The position numbers and the translations under genes were made by a program. Shown piece after piece: positions 17,008 through 25,154 of a stretch of 51,332 bases of DNA (its first letter is position 1; the number at the start of each line of letters is the position of its first letter). The stretch is from DATGFK01 sp040007395. Its GTDB lineage: Bacteria > Chloroflexota > Anaerolineae > Aggregatilineales > UBA2796. Under the pieces are notes generated by a model. That model was not told the DNA's origin, ran no database searches, and saw nothing but the letters and a program-made list of their open reading frames with translations. The stretch lies in the NCBI GenBank assembly GCA_040007395.1, contig JBDTVG010000077.1:1-51332 (forward strand). Reading direction: 5' to 3'.

Positions 17008-18426
17008 ATGACTGATCAGAACCAGCAATTGGCTGACATCAAAGACAGCTACGGCGAGAAATATGGCTTTAGCGTCTCCGATAGCAACTATGCCTTCAAG
17101 AGCCGCAAGGGTCTTGATCGCGATATTGTTGCTCAGATCTCCGAGATGAAGAACGAGCCACAGTGGATGCGCGATTTCCGCTTGCGTGCGCTCGAAACCT
17201 TCGAGAAAAAGCCTATGCCCACGTGGGGCGGCGACATGAGCGGGATCAACTTCGACAATATCTATTACTATGTCAAAGCTTCCGCTGGCAACGAAACTTC
17301 ATGGGACGATGTACCAGAGGACATCAAATACACTTTTGATCGTCTGGGCATCCCCGAAAACGAGCAGAAGTTCTTGGCGGGTTCCGGTGCACAGTTCGAG
17401 TCCGAAGTTGTCTATCATTCCATTCGCAAGGATCTCGCGGATAAAGGCGTGATCTTCACCGACACTGACTCGGCACTGCGCGATTACCCTGATATGTTCC
17501 GTGAATACTTCGGCACGATCATCCCGCCGACGGACAATAAATTCGCTGCGCTGAACAGTGCGTGCTGGTCGGGCGGATCGTTTATCTATGTGCCGAAGGG
17601 CGTGCATGTCGAAATGCCTCTGCAAGCCTACTTCCGCATCAACACCAAGAATATGGGGCAGTTCGAGCGTACCCTGATCATCGTGGACGAAGGCGCGTCG
17701 GTTCACTATGTCGAAGGCTGCACCGCCCCGACTTACAGTACCGACAGTCTACACAGCGCTGTAGTTGAGATCATCGTCAAGAAGGGCGGACGCGCTCGCT
17801 ACACCACGATCCAGAATTGGAGCAACAACGTCTACAATCTGGTGACGAAGCGTGCTGTTGCCTATGAAGACGCGACGATGGAATGGGTAGATGCGAACCT
17901 CGGCAGCAAGCTCACGATGAAGTACCCCGCCGTTTATTTGATGGGCGAACGCGCTCACGGCGAAGTGCTGTCGGTTGCCTTCGCAGGCAAGGGTCAGCAT
18001 CAAGACGCGGGCGGCAAGATCGTGCATGGTGCGCCGCACACGTCTAGCCAGATCATCAGCAAGTCGATCAGTATGCACGGCGGACGGGCTAGCTATCGTG
18101 GGCTGCTCAAGGTCTACGAGGGCGCTTATGACTCGAAGTCGAATGTTGTGTGCGACGCGTTGCTGATGGACGAAGACAGCCGTACCGATACCTATCCGTC
18201 GATTGAAATTGACGAAAAAGATGTCACCATCGGTCACGAAGCCTCAGTGACTAAAGTTGGCGAGGATCAGTTGTTCTATCTGATGTCACGCGGCATTAGC
18301 GAAGATGCAGCCAACGCGATGGTCGTCAGCGGCTTTATTGAGCCAATTGCCAAAGAACTACCCGCCGAATACAGCATTGAACTGTATCGTCTGATCCAAT
18401 TGCAGATGGAAGGTTCCGTCGGCTAA
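17008..18426 (+). CDS. sufB: Fe-S scaffold protein SufB
   Basis: Core scaffold subunit of SufBC2D on which the nascent iron-sulfur cluster is built. 472 residues. Conserved family blocks are present: FAALNSACWSGGSFIYVPKG, VHYVEGCTAP, the right-handed beta-helix region, and the C-terminal block SNVVCDALLMDEDS with Cys382, which corresponds to the invariant SufB cysteine that receives sulfur. The C-terminal helical domain ends in LYRLIQLQMEGSVG. AAGGGCG precedes the ATG. The 171-base gap to sufD holds a long hairpin repeat. Confidence 0.97.
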   Translation: MTDQNQQLADIKDSYGEKYGFSVSDSNYAFKSRKGLDRDIVAQISEMKNEPQWMRDFRLRALETFEKKPMPTWGGDMSGINFDNIYYYVKASAGNETSWDDVPEDIKYTFDRLGIPENEQKFLAGSGAQFESEVVYHSIRKDLADKGVIFTDTDSALRDYPDMFREYFGTIIPPTDNKFAALNSACWSGGSFIYVPKGVHVEMPLQAYFRINTKNMGQFERTLIIVDEGASVHYVEGCTAPTYSTDSLHSAVVEIIVKKGGRARYTTIQNWSNNVYNLVTKRAVAYEDATMEWVDANLGSKLTMKYPAVYLMGERAHGEVLSVAFAGKGQHQDAGGKIVHGAPHTSSQIISKSISMHGGRASYRGLLKVYEGAYDSKSNVVCDALLMDEDSRTDTYPSIEIDEKDVTIGHEASVTKVGEDQLFYLMSRGISEDAANAMVVSGFIEPIAKELPAEYSIELYRLIQLQMEGSVG

Positions 18427-18450
18427 CCGATTTCACGCAAATTCTGGAAA

Positions 18451-18522
18451 ATGCAGGGCCGCGCAGGCGGCGGCCCCTACATCCAAACCATATGATGTAG
18501 GGGTGAGGCCTGCCTTGCCCGC
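18451..18522. repeat. Dispersed GC-rich hairpin repeat, copy 1
   Basis: The element starts ATGCAGGGCCGCGCAGGCG and continues with GGCCCCTACATC, a short loop, then GATGTAGGGG and GGCCTGCC. The CCCCTACATC/GATGTAGGGG arms are perfect inverted repeats and the outer arms pair imperfectly. A closely similar element lies at 21034-21108. There is no coding capacity. Elements of this REP/MITE-like style are common between genes in Chloroflexota. Confidence 0.8.
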
Positions 18523-18597
18523 TAAAATAACCAAACCTCTAGATCTTTTGGGAATGGGGTGAGGTAAACCGCTTACTTGTAAGGGAGAGTGTTACCT

Positions 18598-19953
18598 GTG
18601 GCAACCCGATCTCGCGTTGCGAAACTTAGTGCGCCTACGCTCACTCAGGCCGATGTCGAAGCCCTGAGCGTATCAAGGAACGAACCCAAGTGGTTACTGG
18701 AATCACGCCTTGCCGCGTGGGAACTGTACACCGATATGCCTATGCCTTCGCTCAAAGAGGAAGAATGGCGGCGCACCGACTATACCACGATTAAATGGGA
18801 GCAAGCCGGACTTTTGACTGTGCCTGCTCATACCTCATTTGAGGTCATTCCGGCAGAAAACCGCGCACCGTTGATTGGTGATCGTCAAGGCGGCTTGATC
18901 GCGGCGGTGGACGGCAAGATCGTTCATAACGAAGTCGATGAGTCCATGCGTCAGCAGGGCATCATCTTTACCGATCTGGACACGGCGATCCGCGAACATG
19001 AGGATCTCGTTCGTCCTAACCTGATGACCAAAGCCGTGTTACCCGGCGAAGGTAAATTCGCGGCACTCAATGCGGCGCTGTGGACGTGCGGAATCTTCCT
19101 GTATGTGCCGCGTGGCAAAGCGGTTGAACTGCCGCTGCACAGCATTTTCTACAATACTCAGTCTGGCATGACGCTAGGTCATATTCTGGTGGTGCTCGAA
19201 GAAGGCGCACAGGCGACCTTCTTGAACGAGTACCTTTCGTCGGCAGATGTGCCAGAACACGCCGCCTATGTCGGCGGGACTGAACTGCTGGTCGGCGAGA
19301 ATGCCAATCTCAAGTACGTGTCACTGCAAGACTGGGGTCGCAATGTCTACGACTTCCGCCACGAACGCGCCCGCGTTAGTAATTCTGCTCAACTTGACTG
19401 GATTATCGGCACGATGGGTAGCAAACTGACCAAAGATTTCACCGAGATCGAATTGGATGGCGAAGGGTCTTGGGCGCGGATGTCTGGGTTGTTCTTTGCC
19501 GACTCCAACCAATTGCTTGACCACGACACGCAGCAAAATCACAACGCGCCACACACGACTAGCGATCTACTGTTCAAGGGAGCGCTCAAAGATGAGTCGC
19601 GCAGTGTGTGGCAGGGCATGATCAAAGTGCTGCCCCACGCCCAAAAAACCGATGGCTTTCAGGCCAACCGCAATTTGGTGTTGAGCCGCGATGCCCGCGC
19701 CGATAGCATTCCCGGCCTTGAGATCATGGCGAACGATGTGCGCTGCACCCATGCGGCAACCATTGGCAAACTGGAAGAGGAGCCGATCTTCTACCTGATG
19801 AGTCGCGGCATGACTCGCGCCGATGCGGAACGCCTAATCGTGGTCGGCTTCTTTGACCCGATTATGGAGCGTATCCCATTCGAGGAAGTCCGCACTCGCC
19901 TAAGCGCTCATATCGCGGAGAAGCTCGAACACATGCCGGAGCGAGTTCGCTAA
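18598..19953 (+). CDS. sufD: Fe-S assembly protein SufD
   Basis: Paralogue of SufB and its partner in SufBC2D, needed for iron acquisition and cluster assembly. 451 residues. Blocks FAALNAALWTCGIFLYVPRG, a beta-helix core, and DVRCTHAATIGKLEEE are present; His385 in CTHAAT corresponds to the conserved SufD histidine at the SufB-SufD interface. The C-terminal helical domain is complete. I chose GTG 18598, about 10 bases after AAGGGAG; the GTG at 18589 is too close to that site. A hairpin terminator lies about 120 bases downstream, ending the sufCBD unit. Confidence 0.95.
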   Translation: MATRSRVAKLSAPTLTQADVEALSVSRNEPKWLLESRLAAWELYTDMPMPSLKEEEWRRTDYTTIKWEQAGLLTVPAHTSFEVIPAENRAPLIGDRQGGLIAAVDGKIVHNEVDESMRQQGIIFTDLDTAIREHEDLVRPNLMTKAVLPGEGKFAALNAALWTCGIFLYVPRGKAVELPLHSIFYNTQSGMTLGHILVVLEEGAQATFLNEYLSSADVPEHAAYVGGTELLVGENANLKYVSLQDWGRNVYDFRHERARVSNSAQLDWIIGTMGSKLTKDFTEIELDGEGSWARMSGLFFADSNQLLDHDTQQNHNAPHTTSDLLFKGALKDESRSVWQGMIKVLPHAQKTDGFQANRNLVLSRDARADSIPGLEIMANDVRCTHAATIGKLEEEPIFYLMSRGMTRADAERLIVVGFFDPIMERIPFEEVRTRLSAHIAEKLEHMPERVR

Positions 19954-20074
19954 TGCTACCGCTTAGCTTTGTCCGTCGCGCCATGACTAGCATTACCGAT
20001 TGCTATTGTCTCTGTTGTCGTTATCGATCATAACAGCCGTCGCGATCTCGTCTGGATAGACAGACTTCTTTTGG

Positions 20075-20101
20075 GCGCGGCGCAAGTCGCGCTCTTTTTT
20101 T
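20075..20101 (+). terminator. Intrinsic terminator after sufD
   Basis: GCGCGGC, loop GCAA, GTCGCGC (one G-T pair), then TCTTTTTTT. A classical terminator that separates sufCBD from the rhodanese gene 38 bases downstream; because it lies so close to that gene it could also act as an attenuator. Confidence 0.85.
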
Positions 20102-20139
20102 GCTTTAGCCACGTTTTATAGAAGAGGTAGGAAATCACA

Positions 20140-21030
20140 ATGACTGAAAAACAAATGACCCAACAACTTGATCCCGCCATCGCCGCCAAAGGCTATGCCC
20201 AGCCCGAAGTACTGGTTACGACTCAATGGGTTACAGACCACCTAAACGACCCCAAAGTGCGGCTCGTGGAGTCGAACGAAGATATTCTGCTGTACGAGCA
20301 AGGTCACATCCCCGGCGCAGTCCAGATCGACTGGGTAGGCGATCTCAATGACAAGCTGCGCCGCGATTATCTAGATCGCAAGTCGTTCAGCGAACTGATG
20401 TCCCGCAATGGGATCGCCAACGATACAACCGTTGTTTTCTACGGTGACAAAAATAACTGGTGGGCAACTTATGCCTTCTGGGTGTTTCAGCTTTTCGGGC
20501 ATGATAACGCCAAAGTCATGGACGGCGGGCGCAAAAAGTGGATCGATGAGGCGCGTCCGTTGACCAAAGACAAACCGAGCTATCCCACCACCGACTACAA
20601 AGCACCCGAACGCGCTGACTACAAATATCGCGCCTTCCGCGATCAGGTCAAAGATCATATCGCCAGCGGGCAGCCGTTGGTCGATGTCCGCAGCCCGAAG
20701 GAATACAGCGGTGAACTGCTGCACATGGAAGCCTATCCTCAAGAAGGCGCGCTGCGTGGTGGGCATATTCCCGGCGCAAAGAACGTACCTTGGGCGCAAG
20801 CCGCCGAGGAAAACGGGACTTTCAAGAGTGCCAACGATCTCCGCGCCATTTATGAGCAGCGTGAAGGACTCAGTGCCGACGATAACGTGATCGCCTACTG
20901 CCGGATCGGGGAACGCAGCAGCCATACGTGGTTTGTGCTGCATTACTTGTTAGGCTATCCTAATGTTCGTAACTACGATGGATCGTGGACGGAATGGGGT
21001 AATCTAGTCGGTGCACCTATCGAGCGCTAG
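20140..21030 (+). CDS. Two-domain sulfurtransferase (rhodanese)
   Basis: Thiosulfate or 3-mercaptopyruvate sulfurtransferase of 296 residues with two rhodanese domains (about 25-140 and 165-290). The C-terminal domain has the catalytic cysteine in YCRIGERSSH (Cys254), which would carry the persulfide; the CRIGERS loop is the form usual in actinobacterial and Chloroflexota SseA-like enzymes. The N-terminal domain has Asp in the matching place (VVFYGDKNNW) and is inactive, as in the family. AGGAAATCACA precedes the ATG. It stands where sufS is often found in Gram-positive-type suf operons, followed by a SufU-like scaffold, which suggests a sulfur-supply role. This is inference. Confidence 0.92.
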   Translation: MTEKQMTQQLDPAIAAKGYAQPEVLVTTQWVTDHLNDPKVRLVESNEDILLYEQGHIPGAVQIDWVGDLNDKLRRDYLDRKSFSELMSRNGIANDTTVVFYGDKNNWWATYAFWVFQLFGHDNAKVMDGGRKKWIDEARPLTKDKPSYPTTDYKAPERADYKYRAFRDQVKDHIASGQPLVDVRSPKEYSGELLHMEAYPQEGALRGGHIPGAKNVPWAQAAEENGTFKSANDLRAIYEQREGLSADDNVIAYCRIGERSSHTWFVLHYLLGYPNVRNYDGSWTEWGNLVGAPIER

Positions 21031-21033
21031 AAT

Positions 21034-21108
21034 ATGCAGGGTCGCGCAGGCGACGGCCTCTACATCAATCCGTATCGTATATTGTAGGGGTCGGGCCTGC
21101 CCGACCCA
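21034..21108. repeat. Dispersed GC-rich hairpin repeat, copy 2
   Basis: Second copy of the element at 18451-18522. It starts ATGCAGGGTCGCGCAGGCG and ends in GGGCCTGCCCGACCC. GGGTCG-CGCAGGC at the left pairs with GCCTGCCCGACCC at the right; CTACA pairs with TGTAG in the middle. It starts 3 bases after the rhodanese stop. Confidence 0.8.
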
Positions 21109-21147
21109 TTTATCCGAACAAACGAGAGATTCAGGAGACTTAATCCT

Positions 21148-21597
21148 ATGTTTAGCCGTCAGGATTATATCGATAATATTCTTGACCATTACGAGAACCC
21201 ACGACATCATGGGGCCATGCCCGATGCCACCGTTTCGCTCAAGGGCGGCAACCCCGGCTGCGGTGACATCGTGACCATGTATCTCAAGATCGACGACAGC
21301 GAACGTATCACCGATGCTAGCTTCGAGGGTGAAGGCTGCACGATCAGTCAAGCTGCCGCCTCGATCCTGACCGAGCAAATCATTGGCAAGACGCTGCACG
21401 AAGTCAACGATATGGACTATACACAGTTCGTAGATGAACTAGGCCGTGATGTCGTCGTTAACCGTCCTAAGTGCGCGACTCTGGCGCTCAACACGGTCAA
21501 GGCCGCCGAGCGTAAATTCCACGCGCAGCACGCCGATCCTGTCAATTCTGACAACGACTCTGACCACCGCGATCCCAACGAGGTCACCCAATTCTAA
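21148..21597 (+). CDS. sufU: Fe-S scaffold/sulfur-transfer protein, SufU/IscU family
   Basis: Accepts sulfur from a donor (usually a cysteine desulfurase) for cluster assembly. 149 residues. Ligand residues are Cys38 and Asp40 in GNPGCGD, Cys64 in GEGCTIS, and Cys109 in RPKCATL. The Cys64-Cys109 spacing is short and lacks the extra 18-21-residue segment typical of SufU, so the spacing is IscU-like; yet Lys108 precedes the last cysteine as in SufU, rather than the His of IscU. The last about 25 residues are a polar Asp-rich tail. AGGAGACTTAATCCT precedes the ATG. The Rieske gene starts one base after its stop. Confidence 0.88.
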   Translation: MFSRQDYIDNILDHYENPRHHGAMPDATVSLKGGNPGCGDIVTMYLKIDDSERITDASFEGEGCTISQAAASILTEQIIGKTLHEVNDMDYTQFVDELGRDVVVNRPKCATLALNTVKAAERKFHAQHADPVNSDNDSDHRDPNEVTQF

Positions 21598-21598
21598 C

Positions 21599-21907
21599 AT
21601 GCCTGAATTCATAACGGTTGCTACCACCGACGAACTCACACCGGGCGAACGCGCCGTTGTGGAAGTCAACGATCATTTCATTGCTATCTTCAACGTGGAT
21701 CATAAATATTACGCGATTGAAGACTTATGTACTCACGATGATGGCCCGCTTGCCGAAGGGGAATTGACTGGGTTAGCCATCGAATGCCCACGTCACGGCG
21801 CACGCTTCGATATTTCGACAGGTGCCGTGTTAAGTATGCCTGCTATCAAACCTGTACCGCGTTATGAAGTGCGTGTGCAAGGCAACGAGATCCAAATTCT
21901 GATTTAA
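21599..21907 (+). CDS. Rieske-type 2Fe-2S ferredoxin
   Basis: A 102-residue soluble one-domain Rieske protein. The 2Fe-2S site is fully present as CTH, 16 residues, then CPRH. It resembles the ferredoxin components of dioxygenases and NirD-like subunits (opening PEFITVATTDELTPGE). The ATG at 21599 is one base past the sufU stop and shows translational coupling. A longer open frame reaching back to 21446 lies within sufU and is not the gene. In many Gram-positive-type suf clusters a Rieske gene sits at the end. It may serve as electron donor or as a cluster recipient. Confidence 0.9.
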   Translation: MPEFITVATTDELTPGERAVVEVNDHFIAIFNVDHKYYAIEDLCTHDDGPLAEGELTGLAIECPRHGARFDISTGAVLSMPAIKPVPRYEVRVQGNEIQILI

Positions 21908-21916
21908 CTCAAAGTT

Positions 21917-21925
21917 TGGTATACT
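21917..21925 (+). promoter_or_regulatory. Extended -10 promoter of LysM lipoprotein gene
   Basis: TGG-TATACT, part of TGGTATACTACG. The same 12 bases occur upstream of the M23 peptidase lipoprotein gene (43543-43554). Transcription would start near 21932, about 36 bases before the start codon. Confidence 0.6.
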
Positions 21926-21967
21926 ACGTGGCGTGAGCTTCTCCTGTCAAGAAGGCGGTTTTGTCTG

Positions 21968-22969
21968 ATGAAATCTGTGAGCCGAATAATTGTCTGGTGT
22001 GCTCTGTCGTTGCTTCTGACAGGCTGCCTTCGTAATCTCAATGAATCGCCCTTGCCAACTGCGCCGGGCGTAGCGGTACAATCTTCGCCTGTTCCAGCAG
22101 AATCGCCTATCCCTGCAACGATCCCACCAGAGGTAACGGCTGAGACGACGCAAGTGGCGACCATCGAGAATCCAGTTGAGAACACTGCCGTAAGTACCGT
22201 CGAACCGACTCAACCCGAAACAGCAACGATCCCACCGACGAATACGGCTCAACCGCCTGCCGCTACGACAGAAATTCCACTTACGGAAACCGTTGTCGAA
22301 CCGACGCAACTTCCCGCGATAGTGCCGACTACTGAACCAATTATCCCAACTCCCACTGCACTACCTGCTATCGCTGCTTCTGAAACGACCGTGTCTGGCG
22401 CAAATCCCGGAGAGCCGACAGCAACCTTAACCATTACGCTAGCGCCAACAACACCTGCGCCAGTCGAAAATACAGCGGTTGTTGTCGAAACGACTGCCGC
22501 GCCTGTCGAAAATACGGCAGCCCCGGTGCAAACTACCGTAGCACCTGCGGAAAACACGACAGTTCCTGCGGAGAGTCCTGTAGCGGGGGGTGCTTCCAGC
22601 GAGACACCATATCCGTTGAACACGACCACGCCGACTCCGACTGAATCTGCCAACGACAACGCGACTGCTGTGCCGCCCGCGCTGATTAGCGAAACACCGA
22701 CTCCAACCGTAACATCCAGCCCGGCACTGCCCAGCCTGACTCTAACGCCGAGTCGCACCATCACTGTCCAGCCTTCGCAAGACGGTGCAACGGGTAAACT
22801 TGACGCAGACTGCACCTACCATATTGAGATGAATGACCGCCTAATCCGTATCGCGCTGCGCTTTAATCGCAGTGTCGTAGAATTGATCAGGGCGAATCCT
22901 TCGATTAACAACACGGAAATTATCTACGCCGGACAAACGCTGAAGATCCCAGAGTGCAATACCCGCTAA
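21968..22969 (+). CDS. LysM-domain lipoprotein with Thr/Pro-rich stalk
   Basis: A 333-residue exported lipoprotein: signal peptide with lipobox LLTGC (Cys19), a long Thr/Pro/Ala stalk (about 25-265) with loose repeats such as PVENTAAPV, and one LysM domain at the end (YHIEMNDRLIRIALRFN, then NTEIIYAGQTLKIPEC). LysM binds peptidoglycan or other GlcNAc polymers, so the protein should bridge membrane and wall. Two cysteines flank the LysM fold and may form a disulfide. It has its own extended -10 promoter and a perfect terminator downstream. Confidence 0.88.
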   Translation: MKSVSRIIVWCALSLLLTGCLRNLNESPLPTAPGVAVQSSPVPAESPIPATIPPEVTAETTQVATIENPVENTAVSTVEPTQPETATIPPTNTAQPPAATTEIPLTETVVEPTQLPAIVPTTEPIIPTPTALPAIAASETTVSGANPGEPTATLTITLAPTTPAPVENTAVVVETTAAPVENTAAPVQTTVAPAENTTVPAESPVAGGASSETPYPLNTTTPTPTESANDNATAVPPALISETPTPTVTSSPALPSLTLTPSRTITVQPSQDGATGKLDADCTYHIEMNDRLIRIALRFNRSVVELIRANPSINNTEIIYAGQTLKIPECNTR

Positions 22970-22994
22970 TCGGCGTTGGCAATAGTGCGTTAGC

Positions 22995-23026
22995 AAAAAG
23001 AGCGAGTGCTGAAACTCGCTCTTTTT
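22995..23026. terminator. Bidirectional intrinsic terminator
   Basis: AAAAAGAGCGAGT, 6-base loop, ACTCGCTCTTTTT: a perfect 13-base stem 25 bases after the LysM gene. It also serves the convergent orphan gene ending at 23129. Confidence 0.92.
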
Positions 23027-23128
23027 ATGGATAGATTCAAAGATCACGGGCGACGACCCAAAATCGTTCCTTTAATCCCATGTGTATTTCGTAGGAGACT
23101 GCCTGTGTGCCATCCTGCTATACTACCT

Positions 23129-23548
23129 CTATAACTCGTCTTCTTCGTCGGCTATTCCTGAGTCATAGAAATACAGTTCGTCCGGCGGGACAAAATCGGC
23201 GCTTTTGCCTTCTTCAAGGCCTTCGCTTTGCTCCCAGACCGCCTGAACCCATTCTTTATTAAGCTGATCGATGTCGATGTAAAACGTGCAAATTTCCTGC
23301 ACGCCATCGGGGTCGATCCTCAACAAAGTTTCTACCAGTACTAGGCCGTCATCGACACGCCGCACGTAATAGTCGATATGCTGCCAACGTACATCGTCCG
23401 AGGCTTGATCCTTTGCTTGTTCTGCCGAAAGCATCTGTCCGTCATCGGAGTCGTCCTCGTCGGACATATCACTATTTTGATAATCGGTACTGCCACCAAA
23501 ATACTGTTCGTCCAGATTGTTGTTCATGCTAGCCGCCCAATAACCCAT
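23129..23548 (-). CDS. Acidic orphan protein (139 aa)
   Basis: I do not recognise this protein. It has an Asp/Glu-rich N-terminal third (SDEDDSDDG) and C-terminus (DEEDEL), and a central alpha-beta part with HIDYYVRRVDDGLVLVETLL and CTFYIDIDQLNKEW. It lacks a signal peptide or transmembrane helix. AGGAG lies directly in front of the ATG at 23548 with only one base between, so the ATG at 23527 may be the real start. A terminator lies downstream. Confidence 0.6.
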   Translation of the reverse strand: MGYWAASMNNNLDEQYFGGSTDYQNSDMSDEDDSDDGQMLSAEQAKDQASDDVRWQHIDYYVRRVDDGLVLVETLLRIDPDGVQEICTFYIDIDQLNKEWVQAVWEQSEGLEEGKSADFVPPDELYFYDSGIADEEDEL

Positions 23549-23857
23549 ACTCCTAACTGTATAGTCTATAACAAACTGCCAAAAAATAATTTTATTATCT
23601 TGTTAGACCTTGCAAACTGTCTGTGATTTTTGCATTAAATGTTAGGGCATTGAGGATCGATACCTTGATATTTATGATTTTCTCATGTTGTGAAGGATAA
23701 CAAAACACATATTAAGGGTGTAGCATTCACCTCATTTGCAAGCTGCGAGCTAAGTTTCTCGCCACTGGCACATACAGGTTAATTAGTGTGGCATTTTTTG
23801 GTAGGCTTGCTATACTTGCGACCATTGTGTTTATCAATGAAATGAAAGTGAACAGGA
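23549..23857. other. AT-rich intergenic region
   Basis: It separates the divergent orphan and the BTAD regulator. An extended -10 element TGC-TATACT (23808-23816, plus strand) lies 42 bases before the BTAD gene, without a good -35 box, as expected for an extended -10 promoter. Otherwise I see nothing in it. Confidence 0.5.
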
Positions 23858-25141
23858 ATGACACTCGATACTGTAATTGGAGAGATATACGATACTTTCC
23901 ACGCCTATGTAGAAGACTCACGTCTTATCTTACTGCATCCTGACAGTCGCTACCGAACAGCACTGGTCAGTCGCCTAATTGTCGATGATAAACTGCCTGT
24001 CTACTACTATGCGATGAGTACTGACGACATCGATGTACCGACTTTTATTGCTGGCTTTACCCATGATTTGGCGGAACAAGTGCCAACCTTCGGGGCAGCA
24101 ATCAATATGGTGGGTCTGGATAACTTGCAGGATCTGGTCCCGCTGTTAGAGGCGTTTGCCGAAGACCTTAACAACCTGACCAGTGAACCGTTCTTGCTGC
24201 TGCTAGACGAATTTGACCGGGCGGAAATTGGCGATGACCTGCAACGCTTCTTTGAGGCATTGGTGGATTACTTGCCACCGCAAACGCGGCTCGTGATCAG
24301 TGGACGTAACCTACCACGCTTCCCTTGGATGTCACTCATCGCGCAGAGTAAAGCAGTTATGCTTCGCGACAATGAGTTGATCAGCGGCGACTTTTACCAG
24401 AATCAGGCGGGCGAAAATGCCCGTGTCAAGATCACCGGACTTGGCCCCGGCACTGTCGAAGTCGATAACGAGACGATTGAAAATTGGGAAGGGCATTTAC
24501 CCCGGCTGTTGTTCTTTTTCGCGCTAGATCGGCCTGTTGTGACCCGTTCGGAGATCTGTCAGGCGTTTTGGCCTGAATTGAGCACAGATCAAGCGGTAAA
24601 CGTTTTCCATGTCACCAAACGTCGGCTGCACAAGGCTATTGAAGCGCTGGGTGTTGATGCGCTGATCCACGAAAATGGATCGTACCATGTCAACCCGCAA
24701 TTAAGCATTCACTATGATATTACGGAATTTGTCGGAGCGTTAGTCGAAGCACGGCTTACAACATCCGAAAACCGAGGGGCAGCATGGCAGCGCGTGATTG
24801 ACCTGTATCATCGACCCTTTTTGCAGGGGCATAATGAACCTTGGATTGCCAAGCGGCGGCAAGAATATCAGGCGGGGTATCTCGAAGCCCTGACGGAGAT
24901 GGCTCACATGCGCTTGCAGGATGACCGTCCTGAACACGCACTGGCACTATTGCAACAGGCACTTAAGGAAAATCCGCGCCGTCAGGATATTCACCGCGAA
25001 GTCATGAGCTTATACGCCCAATTGGGCCGTCGGAGCGAAGCCGCCAGTCACTACCAAAAATTGCAAGAGATCCTTGCTGACCAGCACATTCCGTTACAGC
25101 CAGAGACACAGCAACTCTACAAAGATTTGATGTCGTCCTGA
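23858..25141 (+). CDS. BTAD-type transcriptional regulator with degenerate ATPase-like N-terminus
   Basis: A 427-residue protein in three parts. Residues 1-190 look like a STAND-type ATPase: LILLHPDSRYRTALVSRL stands where Walker A should be but lacks the GxxxxGK[ST] residues, whereas Walker B (FLLLLDEFDRAE) and a sensor-like ISGRN remain. Residues about 215-300 form an OmpR/SARP winged helix (EICQAFWPELSTDQAVNVFH, then RLHKAIEALG). Residues about 305-425 are the BTAD helical repeat (ALALLQQALKENPRRQDIHREVMSLYAQLGR). SARP-type proteins normally put the DNA-binding part first, so this order is reversed. Probably a transcription factor that senses through an ATPase-derived domain without hydrolysis; targets unknown. 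Confidence 0.8.
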   Translation: MTLDTVIGEIYDTFHAYVEDSRLILLHPDSRYRTALVSRLIVDDKLPVYYYAMSTDDIDVPTFIAGFTHDLAEQVPTFGAAINMVGLDNLQDLVPLLEAFAEDLNNLTSEPFLLLLDEFDRAEIGDDLQRFFEALVDYLPPQTRLVISGRNLPRFPWMSLIAQSKAVMLRDNELISGDFYQNQAGENARVKITGLGPGTVEVDNETIENWEGHLPRLLFFFALDRPVVTRSEICQAFWPELSTDQAVNVFHVTKRRLHKAIEALGVDALIHENGSYHVNPQLSIHYDITEFVGALVEARLTTSENRGAAWQRVIDLYHRPFLQGHNEPWIAKRRQEYQAGYLEALTEMAHMRLQDDRPEHALALLQQALKENPRRQDIHREVMSLYAQLGRRSEAASHYQKLQEILADQHIPLQPETQQLYKDLMSS

Positions 25142-25154
25142 CCCAAAACGTGAA

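Noticed and set aside
18451..18522. Hairpin between sufB and sufD as a transcription terminator
   Set aside because: No T-run follows and a matching copy exists elsewhere; it is better explained as a dispersed repeat.
21446..21598. N-terminal extension of the Rieske gene
   Set aside because: It lies wholly inside the sufU-type gene in another frame; the ATG at 21599 gives a complete Rieske domain.
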